From contig NZ_JAKOIW010000001.1 in assembly GCF_022206305.1 (NCBI RefSeq), positions 310,001 to 374,000 of the forward strand: a stretch of 64,000 nt of DNA, read 5' to 3'. The translations under genes were made by a program, and so were the position numbers. The notes below the pieces were generated by a model. It was not told the origin of the DNA. It searched no databases and was given only the letters and a program-made list of their open reading frames with translations. Below are positions 59,419-64,000 of this stretch, in pieces (positions within the stretch are counted from its first letter, which is position 1; each line of letters opens with the position of its first letter). Source of the stretch: Gordonia sp. 'Campus' (GTDB lineage: Bacteria > Actinomycetota > Actinomycetes > Mycobacteriales > Mycobacteriaceae).

Positions 59419-60180
59419 ATGATCAGCCTGCGCGACGACTTCACCGGCGAGGGTTTCGACAGCCGGACGTGGATCGCCGACTATCTCCCGCATTGGACGA
59501 GACCGGCGAACTCCGCGGCTCGGTGGACCGCGGCCGGAGGCCGGTCCCGGCTGTGCATCGACGAGGACCAGCCCGCCTGGCGGCCGTCGGAATCGGGAAT
59601 GCGCGTCTCGAGCCTGCAGACCGGACACCACGCCGGTGAGGTCGGCAGCGCGGTCGGTCAGCATGCCCACCGGGACGGGCTCACCGTCGTCACCCACCGC
59701 CCGTCGGAGACCCTCTTCGCGCAGCGGCACGGTCGCTTCGAGGTGGACATGAGAGCGATTCGCGACCCGGCGTCGATGGTGGCGTTCTGGCTCCTCGGAA
59801 CGGAGACACGACGGGAGGAGGCCGGCGAGATCTGTGTCGCCGAGATCTTCGGTCCACGGCCTGGCGAGCCGTGGACGCTCGGGGTCGGCGTACATCCGCA
59901 CCGCGATCCGCGCATCGTCGACGACTTCTCGGTCGTCGACATGGGCGATGACGACCTCGCGGAGCTCCATCGGTACGCCGTCGACTGGGAACCGGACCAC
60001 CTGGTGTTCACGATGGACGGTCGGGTCATCAAAGAAGTTCGGCAAACCATCGACTACCCGATGCAGCTGATGCTGAGCATCTTCGACTTCCCCGATCGTG
60101 CAATCTCCGAGTCGCCAGTCGGCTACCCCCGGATCTTCGAGGTCGCATCGGTTCAGGTCAGCACACTCGCCGACGACTGA
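59419..60180 (+). CDS. Intracellular GH16/concanavalin-fold-like protein, function unknown
   Basis: A 253-residue protein without signal peptide. It begins SLRDDFTGEGFDSRTWIADYLPHWT, like the opening of family-16 glycosidase folds, and later has RFEVDMRAI, MVAFWLLGTE, EICVAEIFGP, LHRYAVDWEPDHLVFTMDGRVIKE and a closing PMQLMLSIFDFP. The 'EICVAEIFG' segment occupies the place of the GH16 catalytic ExDxxE but has only one of the acids, so it may be a non-catalytic member. Start follows GAGGAGGAG. Divergent from proline dehydrogenase. Confidence 0.6.
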   Translation: MISLRDDFTGEGFDSRTWIADYLPHWTRPANSAARWTAAGGRSRLCIDEDQPAWRPSESGMRVSSLQTGHHAGEVGSAVGQHAHRDGLTVVTHRPSETLFAQRHGRFEVDMRAIRDPASMVAFWLLGTETRREEAGEICVAEIFGPRPGEPWTLGVGVHPHRDPRIVDDFSVVDMGDDDLAELHRYAVDWEPDHLVFTMDGRVIKEVRQTIDYPMQLMLSIFDFPDRAISESPVGYPRIFEVASVQVSTLADD

Positions 60181-60230
60181 GTCCGCGACCAGGCCGTCGA
60201 ACTCTTGTCCACGCGTACTCGACACTTTAT

Positions 60231-60264
60231 TGTTTGTCATACAAACACAAACACAAACACAAAC
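60231..60264. promoter_or_regulatory. TetR operator TGTTTGTcatACAAACA fused to a four-copy ACAAAC tandem repeat
   Basis: TGTTTGT (60231-60237), a CAT spacer and ACAAACA (60241-60247) form a perfect 7-3-7 inverted repeat. From 60241 the hexamer ACAAAC runs four times to 60264, ending 22 bp before the TetR ATG at 60287. The TetR is the natural ligand. The tandem half-sites may bind additional dimers or allow repeat-length variation. Confidence 0.65.
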
Positions 60265-60286
60265 ACTGACAACGACGAGGACACCC

Positions 60287-60931
60287 ATGCCGACGACAGG
60301 ACGCGCCACCCGCGAGGCCGGGAAGGCCACGCGCAGGTCCCTGCTCCGGGCGGCCGCCGAGGTGTTCGCCGAGAACGGTGAGTCAGCGTCCGTGGCGCAG
60401 ATCTGCAGCCGCGCCGACGCCTACCCGAATCAGGTGACGTACTACTTCGGCTCCAAAGAGCAACTGTTCGTCGAGGTGGCGAGTGCCGGCGTGCTACGTG
60501 CCGGCCGGCGCGCCGAGGAGGCGGCGGCCGACGCCGAGACCGTCCGCGACTACACCAACACCCTGGTCGGGACACTGCTCGGTCCCTGCGCGCGGGACGT
60601 CGAATTGTTCACCACCGCACTGCTTCTCGTGTCACGACGTACCGACCTGCGCCCCCTCATCACCGATACCCTCACCGTCCTCCACGAGCGCGGTGAGCAG
60701 GCGCTGCTGTCCACCCTCGTCCGCACGGGATGGCAGCTCCGCGCCGGAATCGATGTCGAGGCGCGGGCGTTCTGGTCGGCAATCTTCGGACTTGCGGTCC
60801 AGAAGGCCGCCACCGGAGCCGATTTCGGCTATCGACTCGAAGACGCGGTCGCCGTCGTCTTCACCAATCTCCAGATTCCCGACGAGGTCCTGGACAGTCC
60901 GTTGCAGGGCAAGCCACAGGAGGCACGATGA
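60287..60931 (+). CDS. TetR-family regulator
   Basis: A 214-residue regulator with the helix-turn-helix domain at residues ~12-58 (ATRRSLLRAAAEVFAENGESASVAQICSRADAYPNQVTYYFGSKEQLF) and a C-terminal ligand-binding region containing YTNTLVGTLLGPC and ALLSTLVRTGWQLRAG. The 'NQVTYYFGSK' form is typical of regulators beside AidB-type acyl-CoA dehydrogenases. Its stop overlaps the start of that gene by ATGA. The operator at 60231-60264 lies directly upstream. Confidence 0.9.
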   Translation: MPTTGRATREAGKATRRSLLRAAAEVFAENGESASVAQICSRADAYPNQVTYYFGSKEQLFVEVASAGVLRAGRRAEEAAADAETVRDYTNTLVGTLLGPCARDVELFTTALLLVSRRTDLRPLITDTLTVLHERGEQALLSTLVRTGWQLRAGIDVEARAFWSAIFGLAVQKAATGADFGYRLEDAVAVVFTNLQIPDEVLDSPLQGKPQEAR

Positions 60932-62610
60932 CCCGGTCCGCGAATTCCGTCCGGCCGCAACCACATCTCACCCACGAGGTGGTCAACCAGGCGGCGCCAC
61001 GCGTCGAGGTGAACGAGTACGAACTCGACACCGTCCTGCAAGAGGCCGTCGCCCGCCACGACGCAGGCTGGGGCGATGCCGAACTCCGCGACATCGGCAC
61101 TCTCGTCGGCAGCGAATCCTTCAAGCACGACGCATATCTGGCGAACGCCATCACCCCGACCCTGCGCACTTTCGACCGATGGGGCAACCGTATCGACGAG
61201 GTGGAGTACCACCCGTCGTACCACCGCATCATCTCCGCGTCGATCGCCCACGGGTCCCACACCCGGTGCTGGGCGGATCCACGGCCGGGTTCTCATGTGG
61301 TGCGGGCCGCGGCGTTCATGCTCTTCGGCCAGATCGAACCGGGTCACGCGTGCCCGGTGTCCATGACGCACGCAGTCATCCCGTCCCTCGAACTCCAACC
61401 CGACGTCGCGGCCCAGTGGGTGCCGAAGGCGTTGTCGCGCAGCTACTCCCCCGACCTGTCCGCAGGCAAGGAGTCGGCCATCTTCGGCATGTCGATGACC
61501 GAGAAGCAGGGCGGTTCCGACGTCCGCGCCAACACGACCGTCGCGGTGCCCGCCGGCGCCGGCGGCCCGGGCGCGGAATACCTGTTGACCGGCCACAAGT
61601 GGTTCTGCTCGGCCCCGATGTCGGATGCCTTCCTCGTTCTCGCACAGGCACAGGGCCCCGCGGGCGAGGGACTCTCGTGCTTCCTGCTCCCACGCATCCT
61701 GCCCGACGGAACCCGCAACGTCTTCCGCATCCAGCGCTTGAAGGACAAGCTGGGCAACAAGTCCAATGCGTCGAGTGAGATCGAGCTGGACGGCACGGTG
61801 GCGATCATGGTGGGCGAACCCGGCCGCGGCGTCCGCACCATCATCGAGATGGTCGCGCAGACCCGACTCGACTGCGTCCTCGGCTCGACGGCGGGCATGC
61901 GCCAGGCCGTGGCCGAGGCGGTCTGGCATGCGCGACACCGCAGCGCATTCGGCGCGACATTGGCCGATCAACCCGCGATGACCGCCGTCCTGGCCGACCT
62001 CGCACTGGAGTCCGAAGCCGCGACCACCACCGCCATCCGCCTGGCGCGCGCCCACGACGAGGACGCCGACCCCCAGGAGCGGGCCTTCCGCCGGCTGGCG
62101 ACCGCGGTGGCGAAATACTGGATCTGCAAACGCGGGCCCCATCACGCCTACGAGGCTCTGGAGTGCTTGGGCGGCAACGGGTACACCGAGGACTTCCCGC
62201 TCGCGATGCGCTACCGCGAGCAACCGGTGATGGCGGTGTGGGAGGGCTCGGGCAACGTCATCGCGCTCGACGTCCTGCGGGCGATGACCCGCGAACCCGA
62301 GTCGATCGCGGCCTTCGACGCCGAGCTCGCCCTGGCGCGCGGGGCGAACCGAACCCTGGACACCCACCTCGACCGGTTGCGCGACCAGCTCGGCGAGCTC
62401 TCTCGCCTCGCGCCCGCCGACGCCCAGCGCCGGGCGCGGTCCACCGTCGAGGCCATGGCCCTCGCACTCCAGGCGTCACTGCTGGTGCGCCACAGCCCGC
62501 CCGCCGTTGTCGACGCCTTCGTCGCCGCCCGCCTCGGTCCCGATCGCAGCCTCGAGTACGGCGCTCTCCCCACCGGCGCCGACCTCGCCGCCATCCTCGA
62601 TCGGCACTGA
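60928..62610 (+). CDS. AidB-type acyl-CoA dehydrogenase family protein
   Basis: A 560-residue flavoprotein of the acyl-CoA dehydrogenase superfamily, AidB branch. It shows the AidB-like N-terminus with NEYELDTVLQEAVARHDAGWGDAELRDIGTLVGSESF, the FAD-binding FGMSMTEKQGGSDVRANTT (~190), GHKWFCSAPMSDAF, RTIIEMVAQTRLDCVLGS (~310), ECLGGNGYTEDFP (~410) and AVWEGSGNVIALDVLR (~433). It is likely an acyl-CoA oxidoreductase or an alkylation-response protein; E. coli AidB binds DNA. Coupled to TetR by ATGA. It is full length, ending before an 81-bp convergent gap. Confidence 0.87.
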   Translation: MTRSANSVRPQPHLTHEVVNQAAPRVEVNEYELDTVLQEAVARHDAGWGDAELRDIGTLVGSESFKHDAYLANAITPTLRTFDRWGNRIDEVEYHPSYHRIISASIAHGSHTRCWADPRPGSHVVRAAAFMLFGQIEPGHACPVSMTHAVIPSLELQPDVAAQWVPKALSRSYSPDLSAGKESAIFGMSMTEKQGGSDVRANTTVAVPAGAGGPGAEYLLTGHKWFCSAPMSDAFLVLAQAQGPAGEGLSCFLLPRILPDGTRNVFRIQRLKDKLGNKSNASSEIELDGTVAIMVGEPGRGVRTIIEMVAQTRLDCVLGSTAGMRQAVAEAVWHARHRSAFGATLADQPAMTAVLADLALESEAATTTAIRLARAHDEDADPQERAFRRLATAVAKYWICKRGPHHAYEALECLGGNGYTEDFPLAMRYREQPVMAVWEGSGNVIALDVLRAMTREPESIAAFDAELALARGANRTLDTHLDRLRDQLGELSRLAPADAQRRARSTVEAMALALQASLLVRHSPPAVVDAFVAARLGPDRSLEYGALPTGADLAAILDRH

Positions 62611-62691
62611 GACGAAACGAGCAAGCAGCCGAACCGACCCTGCGGTGTCCGGGGCGATGGCGACACGACTCGTAGGGCCGGCGCTGTACGG

Positions 62692-63606
62692 TCAGAGCGA
62701 GTTCTCGGCCGCCGCGAGGATCTGACGTCGCAGCGTCGACGAGGTGTTCGGCAACCACATCGCGCGAACCGGCGCGAAGGGCGGGTCGTTGAATTCGACG
62801 ATCCGGATTCGGTTGACGTAGATCCAACCGGGTTCGTTGGTCACGAACGCGCACGCCTTGGGGTGGGCGATCACCGCGGTGTGCGGCGGGGTTCCCAGCA
62901 GGGTCGACAGGATGATCCGCGGCTCGAAGCCCGCGCGCCGACACATGCCGACGAGCATGTCGGTGTACTCGTACTCGTGCTCCGGGCCCCACACCACGAT
63001 GTCGTAGTCGGCCAGGTCCGCCATGTCGACCCGGTCGTGCTCGGCGAGCGGATGATCAGCCCGGACCGCGAGACGCAGCTCGTGCTGTGTGGCGATGGTC
63101 GTCGCCATGTCCGGCGGCGCGGCCACTCCTCGACCGAGGGCCATGTCGATCGCCCCTGACAGCAGTTCGTCGCGGATGAGCTCGGCGAAGACGGGGCGGA
63201 CCGTGATCGGCACCGTCGAGTCGGCCAGCACCACCGGCTCGATGATCCGGAACACCTCCGAGGGCGCGAGGTCGGGCGCATGTCCGATGACGAACGGGGC
63301 CGGTGCGCCGGCATCGACCCTTCTGACCTGCGTGGCGAGTTGCTCACCACCGGCCAGCAACGGCACGGCGCCGCGGTAGAGCGCCTCCCCGGCCGGGGTC
63401 GGCGTGAGACTTCGGCGAGAACGGGAGAACAGTTCGACGCCGAGGTGACGTTCCAGTTCACGAATGGCCGACGAAAGCGCTTGTTGGCTGATGAACAGGT
63501 CATCCGCGGCGACACGCAGGCTCGGTGCCTCCATCACCACCACGAACATTCGGAGTCGTCGAAGGTCGATATCTCGTAGTCCAGGGTCCCCAGGACCGTT
63601 CATCAA
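62692..63606 (-). CDS. LysR-family regulator
   Basis: A 304-residue LysR protein. The winged helix is at residues ~10-70 (RRLRMFVVVMEAPSLRVAADDLFISQQALSSAIRELERHLGVELFSRSRRSLTPTP), and the effector domain includes FVIGHAPDLAPSEVFRIIEPVV and the hinge LAVRADHPLAEHDRV. It faces left, convergent with the AidB-type gene. Its target is probably the gene entering at the right edge, across the 378-bp control region. The effector is unknown. Confidence 0.88.
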   Translation of the reverse strand: MMNGPGDPGLRDIDLRRLRMFVVVMEAPSLRVAADDLFISQQALSSAIRELERHLGVELFSRSRRSLTPTPAGEALYRGAVPLLAGGEQLATQVRRVDAGAPAPFVIGHAPDLAPSEVFRIIEPVVLADSTVPITVRPVFAELIRDELLSGAIDMALGRGVAAPPDMATTIATQHELRLAVRADHPLAEHDRVDMADLADYDIVVWGPEHEYEYTDMLVGMCRRAGFEPRIILSTLLGTPPHTAVIAHPKACAFVTNEPGWIYVNRIRIVEFNDPPFAPVRAMWLPNTSSTLRRQILAAAENSL

Positions 63607-63984
63607 CCATCTCCTGTCAGTTATCCAGATTGATGTGATTGTAGGTTGACCATCGAGCTAATATGCTGGTTTTTGCGAGGCCGCGTCACCAAATGCCAAA
63701 TCGCATTCGGACTGCCTGCTGAGGTCCCCCCGCGGAGGGGACGGGAGGACCTCAGCAGGAGCCGACCGATCAGACATTTGGCACGACCGTCTCAATGCGA
63801 AACTCGACGGCGATTCTGCCGATTCTTACACCTTTTCCACTGACGGGTCATCCTGTGGATATCGGTATGAAACGATCGTTAATCGTCCTCTAGACTCCGT
63901 TATGCCTGTATTGCCGTTCTGACGGTCCGGTTCTCACCGACTGTGGTCACGGCGTGACACGGGCAAGAAGAGGATGTAGCGATC
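63607..63984. promoter_or_regulatory. Long intergenic region with nested hairpin between LysR and the gene at the right edge
   Basis: This 378-bp stretch has no convincing protein gene. It holds an inverted repeat of 13 bp (CCTGCTGAGGTCC at 63715-63727 with GGACCTCAGCAGG at 63747-63759) enclosed by GCCAAAT (63695-63701) and ATTTGGC (63776-63782). Further right, CCTGTGGATATC resembles a DnaA-box-like motif near 63853. The inner hairpin could be a terminator or a riboregulator-like structure. Confidence 0.55.
63715..63759. repeat. 13-bp stem hairpin, GC-rich loop
   Basis: Perfect 13-bp arms separated by a 19-base GC-rich loop that itself contains CCCCGCGGAGGGG. It is flanked by an outer complementary pair of 7 bp. 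No T-tract follows on either strand. Confidence 0.6.
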
Positions 63985-64000
63985 GTGAACCCAGACAGCG
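63985..64000 (+). CDS. 5' end of a gene entering at the right edge
   Basis: A GTG at 63985 is preceded by AAGAAGAGG about ten bases upstream and opens the peptide VNPDS before the window ends. Only five codons are visible, so no function can be assigned. Confidence 0.35.

Noticed and set aside
60241..60264. Possible CRISPR or satellite
   Set aside because: The repeat unit is only six bases with no spacers, and it overlaps an operator.
63840..64000. Possible dnaA/replication origin at the right edge, from a TGTGGATA-like box and a GTG start
   Set aside because: Only one box is seen, rpmH is not upstream, and five codons do not identify the gene.

Overview
The window looks like chromosomal DNA of a high-GC actinomycete of the Gordonia/Rhodococcus/Mycobacterium group. 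The evidence is the GC-rich codon use, ATGA-coupled operons, several luciferase-like (F420/FMN type) monooxygenases, a very large fused acyl-CoA carboxylase, and a long intergenic hairpin of the 'CTGGTTGAGC...GTCGAAGCCACC' kind that I associate with Gordonia and relatives. I saw no tRNA, rRNA, CRISPR array, insertion sequence or phage gene. Nearly everything is catabolic, arranged as consecutive modules, each with its own regulator.

Region by region. (1) 1-6.1 kb: a reverse-strand operon for guaiacol-type O-demethylation (CYP255A P450 GcoA and reductase GcoB), an EthD-like protein, an IclR regulator and two lower meta-cleavage enzymes (2-oxopent-4-enoate hydratase, 4-oxalocrotonate decarboxylase running off the left edge), with a divergent AraC regulator. 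It reads as guaiacol to catechol to meta-cleavage. (2) 6.1-12.1 kb: an SRPBCC protein and a 1,831-residue acyl-CoA carboxylase with a eukaryote-like single-chain layout. (3) 12.3-20 kb: 2OG-Fe(II) oxygenase, two paralogous APH/EcKinase-like kinases, a SnoaL-like protein, an LLM oxidoreductase and a PEP-synthase-like phosphohistidine protein without an ATP-grasp domain, with a divergent SurE phosphatase. (4) 20-29.2 kb: a winged-helix protein and acyl-CoA ligase diverging from a P450 / aldehyde dehydrogenase / SDR / truncated PPDK / TetR / ferredoxin-reductase operon. (5) 29.3-44.6 kb: two divergent operons around a LysR regulator holding every step from 3-hydroxyanthranilate to pyruvate and acetyl-CoA (HAO, ACMSD, AMSDH, 2-aminomuconate deaminase, 4-oxalocrotonate decarboxylase, hydratase, aldolase, acylating acetaldehyde dehydrogenase), plus upstream candidates: cyclase-family hydrolase, ThDP enzyme, MHS transporter, thiolase-fold protein with DUF35 partner, and acyl-CoA ligase. 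By eye this block is less GC-rich than its flanks. (6) 44.7-46.8 kb: a frameshifted cupin gene, a globin and a secreted protein. (7) 46.8-53.2 kb: an LLM monooxygenase, SRPBCC, flavin reductase, RibBA, VOC protein, LuxR regulator and acyl-CoA ligase. (8) 53.2-64 kb: a rifampin-phosphotransferase-like PEP-synthase-family enzyme, another LLM enzyme, a lipocalin-like protein, TetR, proline dehydrogenase, a GH16-fold-like protein, TetR plus AidB-type acyl-CoA dehydrogenase, LysR, and a regulatory region leading into a gene that starts at the right edge.

The most unusual signals are three phosphohistidine-swivel proteins of three different domain layouts, one beside two small-molecule kinases and a phosphatase (a possible phospho-intermediate catabolic route), and a complete 3-hydroxyanthranilate pathway with no kynurenine hydroxylase or kynureninase in view but with an isatin-hydrolase/isatinate-decarboxylase-like pair in the same operon. 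Two copies of a 17-bp motif flanking the LysR gene probably mark its operators.
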